From Methanobacteriaceae archaeon (GTDB taxonomy: Archaea > Methanobacteriota > Methanobacteria > Methanobacteriales > Methanobacteriaceae), in assembly GCA_030656015.1 (NCBI GenBank), contig JAUSNX010000004.1, positions 310,001-374,000 on the forward strand: 64,000 bases of DNA, in the 5' to 3' direction. The notes beneath the pieces were generated by a model. The model was given only the letters and a program-made list of their open reading frames with translations, had not been told where the DNA came from and searched no databases. Position numbers and translations under genes: made by a program. Of this stretch, positions 52,146 through 61,209 are shown in pieces. Every line of letters starts with the position of its first letter. Position 1 is the stretch's first letter.

Positions 52146-53102
52146 TTGAAAAAATATCAAACCCCTAATTTAGTAGTCAGTAAATGTATAGAATTTGAAT
52201 CTTGCCGTTATAATGGACTTATAATTGCCAGCCCCTTTATTAAACAGTTAAAGAATTACATTAATTTTATTCCAGTTTGTCCAGAAGTAGAAATCGGCTT
52301 AGGAATACCAAGAGACCCCATTAGATTAGTGGAAATAAATGGAGAAATAAATCTTATACAGCCTTCCAAGGATCTCAATTTAACTCAAAGTATGGAAGAA
52401 TTTTCCAGCGCTTTTTTAAGCTCATTAACAGATATGGATGGTTTTATTTTAAAAAATAAGTCTCCTTCATGTGGTGTAAAGGCGGTTAGAGTCTATCCAC
52501 ATCCCGGAAATTCTCGCCCAAAAACAGATGGCATAGGCCTTTTTGCAAATTCTATTTTTAATGAATTCCCATATACTCCTGTAGAGGATGAAGGGCGTTT
52601 AAGAAATTTACAAATAAGAGAAGATTTTTTAACCGCGATTTACACTTTATCTGACTTCAGAAATGTGAAAAAAAGTCAAAAAGTTTCTGAATTAATTGAT
52701 TTCCATAGCCAAAATAAGTTTTTACTAATGGCCTACAATCAAAATATAGTTAAAGAAATGGGCCAAATGCTTGGTAATCAGAAAAATTATTCTAATGATG
52801 ATTTATTCTTAAATTATGGTTATATGTTAAGTAAAATTCTCAAAAAACCTCCAGAAATTCCTTCAAATATTAATGTACTAATGCATGTTTTTGGATACGT
52901 ATCAGATAAACTTAATCACGAGGAAAAACTATTTTTCCTAGATTCCCTTGAAAAATACCGGCAAGGAATAATGCCACTATTAGTATGTCTTAATCTGTTA
53001 AAATCCTGGGTAATTAGATTTGAACAAGATTATTTAACTAAACAGTCCTTTTTTCAACCATACCCTCCAGAATTAATGCCAGTCACAACAATCCAACGAT
53101 GA
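52146..53102 (+). CDS. DUF523-DUF1722 protein (TudS-like domain)
   Basis: The 318-residue protein joins DUF523 (about 8-150) to DUF1722/YbgA (about 185-310). DUF523 carries the cysteines expected for an iron-sulfur cluster: SKCIEFESCRYNG, PVCPEVEIGLGIPRD and KSPSCGVKAVRV. DUF523 proteins of the TudS type remove sulfur from thiouracil. YbgA-like genes often sit beside photolyase, as here, hinting at nucleobase repair or salvage. TTG 52146 has a strong GGAGGAG site. The stop is followed by nine more in-frame stops. Confidence 0.82.
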   Translation: MKKYQTPNLVVSKCIEFESCRYNGLIIASPFIKQLKNYINFIPVCPEVEIGLGIPRDPIRLVEINGEINLIQPSKDLNLTQSMEEFSSAFLSSLTDMDGFILKNKSPSCGVKAVRVYPHPGNSRPKTDGIGLFANSIFNEFPYTPVEDEGRLRNLQIREDFLTAIYTLSDFRNVKKSQKVSELIDFHSQNKFLLMAYNQNIVKEMGQMLGNQKNYSNDDLFLNYGYMLSKILKKPPEIPSNINVLMHVFGYVSDKLNHEEKLFFLDSLEKYRQGIMPLLVCLNLLKSWVIRFEQDYLTKQSFFQPYPPELMPVTTIQR

Positions 53103-53129
53103 TGATGATGATGATGATAATAATAATAA
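53100..53129 (+). repeat. Run of ten in-frame stop codons
   Basis: Six TGA then four TAA triplets follow without a break in the frame of the DUF523-DUF1722 gene. The first is its stop codon. It is a trinucleotide microsatellite that changed unit midway. Confidence 0.95.
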
Positions 53130-53206
53130 ATTAGATAATCATCTTATTTGGGCTAGATAATTGAATTTTATAAATTAAAACACAATTAAAAAAAGAAGGT
53201 TAAATA

Positions 53207-54583
53207 TTGATTCAAAATGAGAGAATAGAATTTTTGAATTCAAATCCCATTCAAAAAGGAGATTATATTCTTTACTGGATGCAAGCATCTCCTAGAAGTC
53301 ATTACAATCATGCATTAGAATATGCGATTGAAAAAGCTAATGAGCTGGAAAAGCCACTTATCACTTATTTTGGAATTAACAATGATTTTCCCAATGCCAA
53401 TTATAGGCATTTTTGCTTTTTAATTCAAGGTTTAAAAGAAACTGCAGTATCTTTAGAAAAAAGAAACATCAATATGGTTACATTACAGGAGAATTCTGCG
53501 AAAGGAGCTATTAAACTTTCAAGAAATGCTTCATTGATAATTACCGATATGGGCTATTTGAAAATTCAGAGAGAATGGCTAGAAAAAGTCAATTCCAATA
53601 TTAAATGCCCATTAATCCAATTAGAATCTAATGTAATAGTACCCATTAAAACAACGTCCCCTAAAGAAGAATATTCTGCCGGGACCATTAGAAAAAAGAT
53701 TCATCGCGAATTAGATTATTTTATGGTTCCGCTTAAAGAACGGTTGCTTGAAAAAAGTTCTTTAGATTTTGATTTAAAATCAAATTCAGGCCAAGATTTT
53801 AAAAAATTCGACCTTGAAAGCTTGGAAAAATCTATTAAAAACCTGAAATTAAAGGATGATATAAGTCCCTGCATTTTCCAAGGAGGTACTGAAAATGCTT
53901 TGAATTTGTTTCATTCCTTTGTGGAAAATAAAATCGACAAATTTGAAGACTTGAGAAATGACCCTGCAGAAGATTATCTTTCAAATATGAGTCCCTATCT
54001 TCATTTTGGCCAAATTTCACCATTATATTTAGCATTGGAAGTTTCTAAAATAGAAAGTCCTGGTAAAGATTCATTCCTGGAAGAATTAATAATAAGAAGA
54101 GAATTAAGTATGAATTTGGCCCATTACAATGATAATTACGATAGATTTGACTGTTTACCAGATTGGGCCAAAAAAACATTGTTGGAACATCGAAATGATA
54201 TTAGGGAGTATACTTACACTTTAGAAGAGCTTGAAACCGCTAAAACACACGATCCTTACTGGAATGCCGCTCAAAAGGAAATGATTATTACTGGAAAAAT
54301 GCACGGTTATATGCGGATGTATTGGGGTAAAAAAATCTTAGAGTGGACTAATGATCCTAGAAATGCATATGATATTGCAGTGTATTTAAATGACAAATAT
54401 GAAATTGATGGAAGAGATCCCAATGGGTATACTGGTGTTGCATGGTGTTTTGGAAAACATGATAGGGCCTGGAAGGAAAGAGAAATATTTGGAAAGGTTC
54501 GTTACATGAATGCCAATGGATTGAAAAGAAAGTTCAAAATAGAAAAATATGTAGATCGCATTAATCAACTAGAACAAAATTAG
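53207..54583 (+). CDS. phr: Class II CPD photolyase
   Basis: The enzyme uses light and FADH to split pyrimidine dimers. The 458-residue protein has an N-terminal antenna domain (about 20-150; [18 protein letters not shown]) and a C-terminal FAD domain with [23 protein letters not shown] and a class II ending: [16 protein letters not shown], then [22 protein letters not shown] 53207 follows GAAGGT. It probably shares a transcript with the DUF523 gene 104 bases upstream. Confidence 0.93.
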   Translation: MIQNERIEFLNSNPIQKGDYILYWMQASPRSHYNHALEYAIEKANELEKPLITYFGINNDFPNANYRHFCFLIQGLKETAVSLEKRNINMVTLQENSAKGAIKLSRNASLIITDMGYLKIQREWLEKVNSNIKCPLIQLESNVIVPIKTTSPKEEYSAGTIRKKIHRELDYFMVPLKERLLEKSSLDFDLKSNSGQDFKKFDLESLEKSIKNLKLKDDISPCIFQGGTENALNLFHSFVENKIDKFEDLRNDPAEDYLSNMSPYLHFGQISPLYLALEVSKIESPGKDSFLEELIIRRELSMNLAHYNDNYDRFDCLPDWAKKTLLEHRNDIREYTYTLEELETAKTHDPYWNAAQKEMIITGKMHGYMRMYWGKKILEWTNDPRNAYDIAVYLNDKYEIDGRDPNGYTGVAWCFGKHDRAWKEREIFGKVRYMNANGLKRKFKIEKYVDRINQLEQN

Positions 54584-54937
<354 letters not shown>

Positions 54938-55600
54938 TTGAACGTAACTTTAAATAATTATTATAAAAAACGTTTTGACTTTTTTAAATGGAGAAGTCAT
55001 CAATCATTGGCTTACAAAGCAGTTATGGCATTTTTCATGGCTTGCATAACTGGAATGATGGCCCAAATAATAATTCCATTGCCCTGGACTCCCGTACCAA
55101 TAACCGCCCAAACATTCGCAGTTTTAATAGCTGGAATAGTCCTAGGAAGATACTGGGGAGGATTAAGCCAGATTATGTATATTGGTATAGGAATATTAGG
55201 CGTTCCATGGTTTGCAGGAATGACCGGAGGATATGGAATTGCTTTAGGTGCCACCGGAGGTTATTTGATTGGATTTGTATTAGCTTCCCTTTTCTTAGGC
55301 CATTTTGCAGATAAATACATCAGAGCAAGAAGTTTCACCACTATGTTTGGACTCATGATATTTGCCAGCTTCGTTTTAATTTACGTGCCGGGACTAGTTG
55401 GTCTGGGACTATGGATGTCTACAACTACTGGAAGTTTCCCTGGAATCTGGCAGTTACTGGCCATGGGATTAATTCCATTTGTTATTGGGGATTTAATAAA
55501 AGTTGCTGGAGCTTCTGCATTTACCAAAGTTATAATGCCTAAAGAACCCTTTGAGGGAGAAGTAGATATTGAACAGTCAAAAAATTGGAGAGTATTCTGA
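54938..55600 (+). CDS. bioY: Biotin transporter BioY
   Basis: BioY is the substrate-binding membrane subunit of biotin ECF transporters and can work alone. The 220-residue protein has about six helices and the family stretch IPLPWTPVPITAQTFAVLIAG-like region (about 46-66) plus GATGGYLIGF. The C-terminal soluble tail (about 200-220) is slightly long. TTG 54938 follows GGAGG. The ATPase/EcfT units are not in this window. The gene overlaps the DUF1284 gene by 32 bases. Confidence 0.92.
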   Translation: MNVTLNNYYKKRFDFFKWRSHQSLAYKAVMAFFMACITGMMAQIIIPLPWTPVPITAQTFAVLIAGIVLGRYWGGLSQIMYIGIGILGVPWFAGMTGGYGIALGATGGYLIGFVLASLFLGHFADKYIRARSFTTMFGLMIFASFVLIYVPGLVGLGLWMSTTTGSFPGIWQLLAMGLIPFVIGDLIKVAGASAFTKVIMPKEPFEGEVDIEQSKNWRVF

Positions 55601-56024
55601 TACCATTCGTATCAGAGCACATCATCTCCTCTGCATCCAGGGATTTCAGGGAAAAGGTTACAGTGCAGATTTTATAAATAATATGAATCAAATCATATAT
55701 TTTTTAAATGAAGGCCTACCGGATGTCATATCTAAAAAAATAAAAGTTATTAATCATGGCGATGACATCTGCACTCACTGTCCACACCTAGAGAAAACTC
55801 GATTAGAGAAAAATATTTGCTCACAATTCCCTGAATCTGAAAAAAGAATTAAAGAAATGGATGATTTGACTATAAATTTGTTAAAGCTAGAATGTGGTCA
55901 AGAATACATTTATAAAGATATTCTCAGAACAATAAACGAGATTATTAGTTTTTCTCAAATAAAAAATATTTGTGGCCATTGCTCTTGGAATAAAGACTGC
56001 TTATTTTATTTAAAATTTATTTAA
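55569..56024 (+). CDS. DUF1284 family cysteine-rich protein
   Basis: The 151-residue protein has the DUF1284 opening RIRAHHLLCIQGFQGKGYS and six cysteines including CTHCP, CSQF, and CGHCSWNKDC, suggesting bound metal or an iron-sulfur cluster. Function is unknown. TTG 55569 follows GAGGGAG and lies inside bioY; no better start exists before the conserved RAHH motif. Translational coupling with bioY links it to biotin uptake by context only. Confidence 0.78.
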   Translation: MNSQKIGEYSDTIRIRAHHLLCIQGFQGKGYSADFINNMNQIIYFLNEGLPDVISKKIKVINHGDDICTHCPHLEKTRLEKNICSQFPESEKRIKEMDDLTINLLKLECGQEYIYKDILRTINEIISFSQIKNICGHCSWNKDCLFYLKFI

Positions 56025-56301
56025 AATTGAAATAATTTTTTTTGAATTTCATTATTGGTTTTTTTAGGATTTTAGGATTATAGAAATTTATAGTTTTAAA
56101 GATATTTACAAAATATTTATTTAATTTTATTAAATTCAAGATTATTTTAATTTAGAATTCATTTAAAAATATTAATATAAATAATAATGAATATCTAATT
56201 AATTTAAAAATATTAATTGCATTAGTTTAAGGAAACTGTTTAAATGCGATTTCAGAAAATGAATTATCACAATCACCAGAAATCAAAGGGGAAATAAAAA
56301 A

Positions 56302-57450
56302 ATGCTTTATCGGAAATTAGGTAAAACAAATGAAAATGTGTCCATCTTAGGAATGGGAGCCATGCGCTTACCCGTTAAAAATGATGATTATAGCAATATT
56401 GATGAGAAAAAATCATCAGAAATGCTAAAATATGCTTTAGATAATGGAATAAACTACATTGACACCGCATATCCCTATCACAATGGGAAAAGTGAAAAGT
56501 TCCTGGGAGATTTCTTTGAAAAACATCCCCATTACATTGCAGATACATTTATTGCCTCAAAAATGCCTAGCTGGTTAATTGAAAGTCAGAATGATATGGA
56601 AAACTATTTGAATCAGCAGCTTGAAGCTTTGAAGATGGAAAAACTAGATTTTTATCTTTTACACTCTTTAAAACCAGATTACTGGGAAAACCTAATTAAT
56701 AACAATGTTTTTGAATTCTTAGACCATGCAAAAGAAGAAGGAAAGATTAATTACACTGGATTTTCATTTCATGGTGAAATAGATCTATTTTTTGAGGTTA
56801 TTGATTCTTATGACTGGGATATTTGTCAGATTCAGCTTAATTTCATGGATGAACATTATCAAGCTGGAGTTGAAGGCCTTAAATATGCTAAAAGTCAGAA
56901 TTTAGGAACAGTTATAATGGAACCTCTGCGTGGAGGTTGTTTAACTCAAAACATTCCAGAAGAAGTACAGGAAATTTGGGATCTGGCCGATAAACCTAAA
57001 GCTCCTGCAGAATGGGCTTTGAAATATCTCTGGGACTACGAAGAAGTTGATATTGTTCTTAGTGGAATGTCAACCTTAGAGCAAATTAAAGAGAATATGG
57101 GTTTTGCCCTGCACGGCTTAGCCAATTCTTTCACAAAAAATGACAAAGAAATCATTAAAGAAGTTAGAATGAGTTATCGTGAAAAAATAGAAGTAGAATG
57201 CACATCCTGCGGTTATTGTATGCCTTGCCCAGAAGGAGTAGATATTCCTAAAAATTTTGATATTTTAAACCATGCCTATATGTTCAATGATGCACAGGCC
57301 CTTCAAATGCAATATATGTCCCTTTTAACTGAACGGCAACGAGCTTCTGCATGTAATATGTGTGGAGAATGTCAAAAAATGTGTCCTCAAATGATTCCCA
57401 TAGTTGAAAAACTAAAAGAAGTTAGGGAAACTTTTGAAAAAGAGAATTGA
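56302..57450 (+). CDS. Aldo/keto reductase with C-terminal 4Fe-4S domain
   Basis: The 382-residue protein has an aldo/keto reductase barrel (about 1-290) with Asp and Tyr in YIDTAYPYHNGKSE, Lys in IASKMP and His in FYLLHSL as the catalytic set. The C-terminus adds two cysteine clusters, CTSCGYCMPCPEGV and CNMCGECQKMCPQ, for iron-sulfur binding. Such fused forms are common in anaerobes and may use ferredoxin-level electrons. The substrate is unknown. GGGGAAAT precedes ATG 56302. Confidence 0.9.
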   Translation: MLYRKLGKTNENVSILGMGAMRLPVKNDDYSNIDEKKSSEMLKYALDNGINYIDTAYPYHNGKSEKFLGDFFEKHPHYIADTFIASKMPSWLIESQNDMENYLNQQLEALKMEKLDFYLLHSLKPDYWENLINNNVFEFLDHAKEEGKINYTGFSFHGEIDLFFEVIDSYDWDICQIQLNFMDEHYQAGVEGLKYAKSQNLGTVIMEPLRGGCLTQNIPEEVQEIWDLADKPKAPAEWALKYLWDYEEVDIVLSGMSTLEQIKENMGFALHGLANSFTKNDKEIIKEVRMSYREKIEVECTSCGYCMPCPEGVDIPKNFDILNHAYMFNDAQALQMQYMSLLTERQRASACNMCGECQKMCPQMIPIVEKLKEVRETFEKEN

Positions 57451-57643
57451 ATTCAATTTATTTTAATTTTTATTTTTTAGTATTGAATAATAATTTAAAA
57501 TTAATTTCGAGTATATGATAAATAATGTTTTTATTTTAATTTAAAACTAAAATTTAGAAAACATTATCAAATAACTTATAAATCAAATATGCTATATACA
57601 ATAGTCTAATAGTTAAACTTTACAAAAACTTAGAGGCGATAAA

Positions 57644-58087
57644 GTGGATATACAAATCTTTCCATACCGAATTTTAAGTGCTGATACTACTGAAAATTTA
57701 TTAAGAGAACTAAATGAAATTGAAGGCATCCATAGGATGGTTTTGCAAGGAGAGCGCCTACCTGAATCAGAAATAGGTCATCCAGATCGTAGAGTAATCA
57801 TCGTTAAAGGTGAAGAAATAGATTTACAAGTTAAAACCGGCCGAATATTGATGGAAATATCTGATGAAGCTGTTATTGAGAAAGTAAAAGAAGTTAGTGA
57901 ACCTCACCTTCCTTTTGGTTTTGACATCTATGCTGGAACTTTTATAAGAAAAGAAAAAACCGTTAGTGATAACCTGAAATATGGTGAAAAGCTAGATGAA
58001 ATTCCAGACGAAATGGTAGGCTTAACTGATCAAACAGCACATTTGAGTAAACGAGCTACTATTTTAAGGAGTAAAAAAGAATCTTAA
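57644..58087 (+). CDS. mcrD: Methyl-coenzyme M reductase accessory protein McrD
   Basis: The 147-residue protein matches Mcr[20 protein letters not shown] at the N-terminus, [22 protein letters not shown] in the middle and [10 protein letters not shown] near 115. McrD associates with apo-methyl-coenzyme M reductase and probably assists its assembly or activation. Normally it lies inside the mcrBDCGA operon; here no other mcr gene is near, so this is a stand-alone, perhaps extra, copy. GTG 57644 follows AGAGGCGAT. Confidence 0.9.
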   Translation: MDIQIFPYRILSADTTENLLRELNEIEGIHRMVLQGERLPESEIGHPDRRVIIVKGEEIDLQVKTGRILMEISDEAVIEKVKEVSEPHLPFGFDIYAGTFIRKEKTVSDNLKYGEKLDEIPDEMVGLTDQTAHLSKRATILRSKKES

Positions 58088-58205
58088 AATAAATTATTAA
58101 TTTTTTTCTTTTATTTGACTTTATTATTGATAATATGAGTTTATTTGAATTTATTTTAGTTAAGATTTTATTATTAAGCCTGTTTGAGCCTAGGATGGAA
58201 TATCA

Positions 58206-58403
58206 ATGCTAGGCCGTTTAAAATATTCAATAAAAATAGGTTTATTGCTTGCTGTTTTGGGTGGATTAGTTTTTTTTATTTGGGGAATGATCGGCAACCA
58301 ACTTTTGCTTTCTGCAGTTTTAAATTCATCATTAATGGCCCTTCTTGCTTTTGGAATAATTGGTTTTATATTGGGACTATTGATCTATGGCCTGGAGCCA
58401 TGA
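58206..58403 (+). CDS. Small two-helix membrane protein
   Basis: The 65-residue protein has two hydrophobic helices, about 10-30 and 39-62, separated by a short polar turn (NQLLLSAVLNSS). AGGATGG lies upstream at suitable distance from ATG 58206. The overlapping frame from 58184 is a shadow with poor composition. Family not recognised. Confidence 0.6.
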   Translation: MLGRLKYSIKIGLLLAVLGGLVFFIWGMIGNQLLLSAVLNSSLMALLAFGIIGFILGLLIYGLEP

Positions 58404-58522
58404 AGGTCTTATAACCAGCAAATTTATTTTTAATAAGTTAAAAATCCAGAATATTTTTTGTTAATATTTGTAATTTAGAAAATAATGTTTTTAAATTATT
58501 TCTAAACCCCCGCTCCAAAAAA

Positions 58523-58541
58523 AACTATATTCGTTATAGTT
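58523..58541. promoter_or_regulatory. 7-bp inverted repeat
   Basis: AACTATA and TATAGTT pair perfectly around TTCGT between two membrane-protein genes, about 140 bases before the 58679 start. Possible operator or short hairpin; weak evidence. Confidence 0.3.
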
Positions 58542-58678
58542 CAGTTTAGCGAACATATGGGTCGGATAAATAAATGAAAAATAATAAAAGGGCCTAAAAT
58601 AAGAAGGATTATTTCAAAAATTACTTATGATTATTAGAACAGATTATTAATATGGAATATTAATTAGGGAGTCATTAT

Positions 58679-59158
58679 ATGACGGCAAGTACTAAAATAA
58701 ACCGTTTTTTGGAAATAATGCGTTGGGCTGGTGTAGCCTTGGGGATATTTTTCGCATTTTATTTAGGCAATAATAATCCTCAGTTACAATTTTCTATTTT
58801 TGCAATTTTAAGCACAGTATTTTTAGCAGGTTTCACTTCAATAGAAGGTATTTTCTTTAGAGAAGGTGGTGGAAAGGTAGCGGGTTATGGTGACCAAGGT
58901 GAAGCGTGGCGCAGACAGTCCAGAATGCACTTTGTGGCCATCACAGTTACCATGATATTTGCTTGGTTTTTAAACTGGGGTTTCTATGCTTATCTTGGAA
59001 TTTACATGGTTTTACTAGTATTTTTCACTTTCAGTTCAATGAATCATTTTTATACTGGTTTGAAAGAGAAATTCGTGGTTAACACCCTTTTAAGACCAAT
59101 ATTAACAATTTTACTATGGGTGATGACCCTTTACCTATTATTGCCTGCCTTAAATTAG
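58679..59158 (+). CDS. Multi-helix membrane protein, unknown
   Basis: The 159-residue protein has about four helices, with a charged middle loop (REGGGKVAGYGDQGEAWRRQ region, about 61-82) between helices two and three. The last helices are at about 84-120 and 135-157. I do not recognise the family. GGGAG lies before ATG 58679. A hairpin with T-run follows 75 bases after its stop. Confidence 0.6.
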   Translation: MTASTKINRFLEIMRWAGVALGIFFAFYLGNNNPQLQFSIFAILSTVFLAGFTSIEGIFFREGGGKVAGYGDQGEAWRRQSRMHFVAITVTMIFAWFLNWGFYAYLGIYMVLLVFFTFSSMNHFYTGLKEKFVVNTLLRPILTILLWVMTLYLLLPALN

Positions 59159-59576
59159 ATTTATTTATAAAATAACTCCGCAGCAAATAAAAATAACGGA
59201 TCTAATGGAAAAAAACTTAAAAATTCCCTCATCAAATATTGGAAACAATATTTGAACTTTTTTTTATAATTTATTTTGAGATAGTTATGATAATGATTCT
59301 AATGATTCCCACATATTTTAACAGATAATCTTCAAGAGAGGTTATAAAAAATAATATATCCTATGAAGAGCTATCCTCTAAAAAAAGCTGAAGAAAGGTA
59401 TTTTAGTTAATAAAACTAATTCCAATAATATTAGGTTTAAATCTTATTTTAAGAATTATCGTTCAAATGTTAATTTAAAACAGTTATATTATGAGCAGAT
59501 AAAAATCGTTCCAATAAAGATTAATAATGACCTATTTATTCTAATTATTAATCTATTAAAATAAAGAGGGCATTAA
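59159..59576. other. Intergenic region with terminator
   Basis: About 418 bases without a convincing gene. It contains the strong hairpin at 59233. Around 59330-59400 short frames in two registers (SYEELSSKKS and MKSYPLKKAEERYFS) look slightly coding-like but lack start signals, so no gene is called. Confidence 0.4.
59233..59265 (+). terminator. Hairpin with GAAA loop and T-run
   Basis: CAAATATTG and CAATATTTG pair perfectly over 9 bp with a GAAA tetraloop, followed within three bases by a T8 run. Position after the 58679 gene suits a transcription terminator. Confidence 0.6.
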
Positions 59577-60209
59577 TTGCAAGAAAAAAATCATTGTGTC
59601 ACAACTTTCTCATCAAGGATATCAAAAATTCCATCTCAAATTCACGATGATGGGGCCACATTAAAAGAGTTTTTAGATATAATTGGAGAAGAAGGTCAAT
59701 TATTCACATGCATCATTTTAACCGGACCTTTTTTGCTACCAGTATCAATTCCCGGAAGTAGTATTCCATTTGGCCTGGCCATATTCGTAATCTGTGTGAG
59801 TATCATTCTTAACAAGCATATGCTACTTCCAAAAAGGATTATGAATTATAAGATATCTAAAAACAATCTGGAAAATATTTTAAATGGGATTATCCCCATT
59901 ATGGGGCGCATAGAAAAATTTATAAATCCTAAATTCATTGTTTTATGCAGTGGATCCAGAACAGACAAATTTAATGCAGCAATAATGGGATTTTGCTCAC
60001 TTTTATTGATATTGCCTCTCCCAGTGCCCCTCACTGACTTTTTACCAGCATATAGCATATTATTTTTGGCTTTAGGTTCTTTAGAATGTGATGGATATTT
60101 AATATTGACGGGATATATTTTAGCAACAGTTACTACATTATATTTCACATTTACAGCCGTTTTAGGATGGGATGTAATTGTTTCTGTTTTTTCATTTATC
60201 ACCGGATGA
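59577..60209 (+). CDS. ExoD-family membrane protein
   Basis: The 210-residue protein matches the exopolysaccharide synthesis ExoD family: TLKEFLDIIGEEGQLF at about 28-43, LLPVSIPGSSIPFGLAIF near 63-80, and PLPVPLTDFLPAYSI near 150, with four or five helices. In rhizobia ExoD affects exopolysaccharide and alkali tolerance; the molecular role is unknown. TTG 59577 follows GAGGG. Confidence 0.85.
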   Translation: MQEKNHCVTTFSSRISKIPSQIHDDGATLKEFLDIIGEEGQLFTCIILTGPFLLPVSIPGSSIPFGLAIFVICVSIILNKHMLLPKRIMNYKISKNNLENILNGIIPIMGRIEKFINPKFIVLCSGSRTDKFNAAIMGFCSLLLILPLPVPLTDFLPAYSILFLALGSLECDGYLILTGYILATVTTLYFTFTAVLGWDVIVSVFSFITG

Positions 60210-60317
60210 ACAATAAATAAAATTATAAAATAAATTCAAATTAGTTTATTTGAATTATAATAAAAAAATTAATAAAAAGTTAGATAAATCACTAATCATT
60301 ATAATTCTAATTTAAAT

Positions 60318-60482
60318 TTATATAATACCCATTACTAAAACAATGGCCGCTAAAGCAGTGCAAAAAATAGCCACCAGATAGTTTGATCTCTTTGCGCCTT
60401 CTGGAAGTTTTTTTGTCATTATTAAAAGAAGAATTGATATTATAACTAGTATAATGCCACTTATAATCAGAAATATGCTCAT
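60318..60482 (-). CDS. 54-residue two-helix membrane protein
   Basis: A strong GGAGGAC site stands seven bases before ATG 60482. The product has two hydrophobic helices (about 3-23 and 36-54) joined by a charged loop TKKLPEGAKRSN. The good ribosome site, membrane pattern and clean stop make it a credible small gene. Family unknown; it is convergent with the ExoD gene. Confidence 0.65.
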   Translation of the reverse strand: MSIFLIISGIILVIISILLLIMTKKLPEGAKRSNYLVAIFCTALAAIVLVMGII

Positions 60483-60795
60483 TTTTTGTCCTCCATGAGT
60501 TATTATACTTATTATATTTAAAAACCTGATTAAAAATATTAGATTAAAATAGTATAATAATTGAATTAATCCTATAAAAAATCTATTGGCTAGTTAATCC
60601 ATGCTGTTTTTAGGATTTTTTATAATAGAATTTCGCAATAAATGATAAAATAACATATTATACTCCAAATTAAAATATATACTCTCTTAAAATGTATAAA
60701 TAAATAATTTTTTGCCTTTATAAACTAAATTAAAGTGTTTAGATAATTAAAATGAATATTACACAAGCAAACAATTTTATTCATAAGCCATTAAC

Positions 60796-60810
60796 CGATA
60801 AGTATAAATA
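60796..60810 (+). promoter_or_regulatory. BRE/TATA promoter before tRNA-Gln
   Basis: CGATAAGTATAAATA fits a BRE plus TATA box. It predicts initiation near 60830, leaving about 40 bases of leader before the tRNA. Confidence 0.6.
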
Positions 60811-60833
60811 GGAAGTCCATTAAACATTGAGAT

Positions 60834-60866
60834 TGCCCTATTTAAGGGGCAGTTTTTACCAAAAAC
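60834..60866 (+). other. Two adjacent inverted repeats in the tRNA-Gln leader
   Basis: TGCCCT and GGGGCA (60834-60851) pair around ATTTAA with one G-T pair; directly after, GTTTTT and AAAAAC (60852-60866) pair around ACC. They occupy the predicted 5' leader. The first stem plus T5 resembles a terminator; the second stem could compete with it. Confidence 0.5.
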
Positions 60867-60872
60867 CCGTAT

Positions 60873-60944
<72 letters not shown>

Positions 60945-61209
60945 TCTCTATTTTAATTTAATTATATTCTCATTTTTAATTGAAGTTATTTTAAAATCAT
61001 ATTTACTAATTTTATTAATAAGATTCCATAAATAAAAAATTATAACGATTACTAAATTTTTTAATGGATATTGAAAAATTTTTAGAAATTCTAAAGTAGA
61101 AATTCTAAAATAATATTATAATCATTATAATAAATCTAAATACTAATAAAATAATAATTAGAACGATAAAACTAATTTAAATATATTATAGATTTCTAAG
61201 GTTAATTAT

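Larger units (their letters stand above)
60483..60872. other. Region upstream of tRNA-Gln
   Basis: No protein gene is seen in these 390 bases. The right third holds the tRNA promoter and two consecutive inverted repeats between promoter and tRNA, listed separately. Confidence 0.5.

Noticed and set aside
55012-55254. Antisense frame within bioY
   Set aside because: Proline/isoleucine-rich shadow of a helix-rich gene, no start signal.
58184-58414. Frame of 76 codons overlapping the small membrane protein
   Set aside because: Many Trp, Cys and Phe residues typical of a shadow frame; the ATG at 58206 in the other frame gives a clean two-helix protein.
59330-59400. Short coding-like pieces in two frames
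   Set aside because: Too short, no start signal and interrupted by stops; could be chance.
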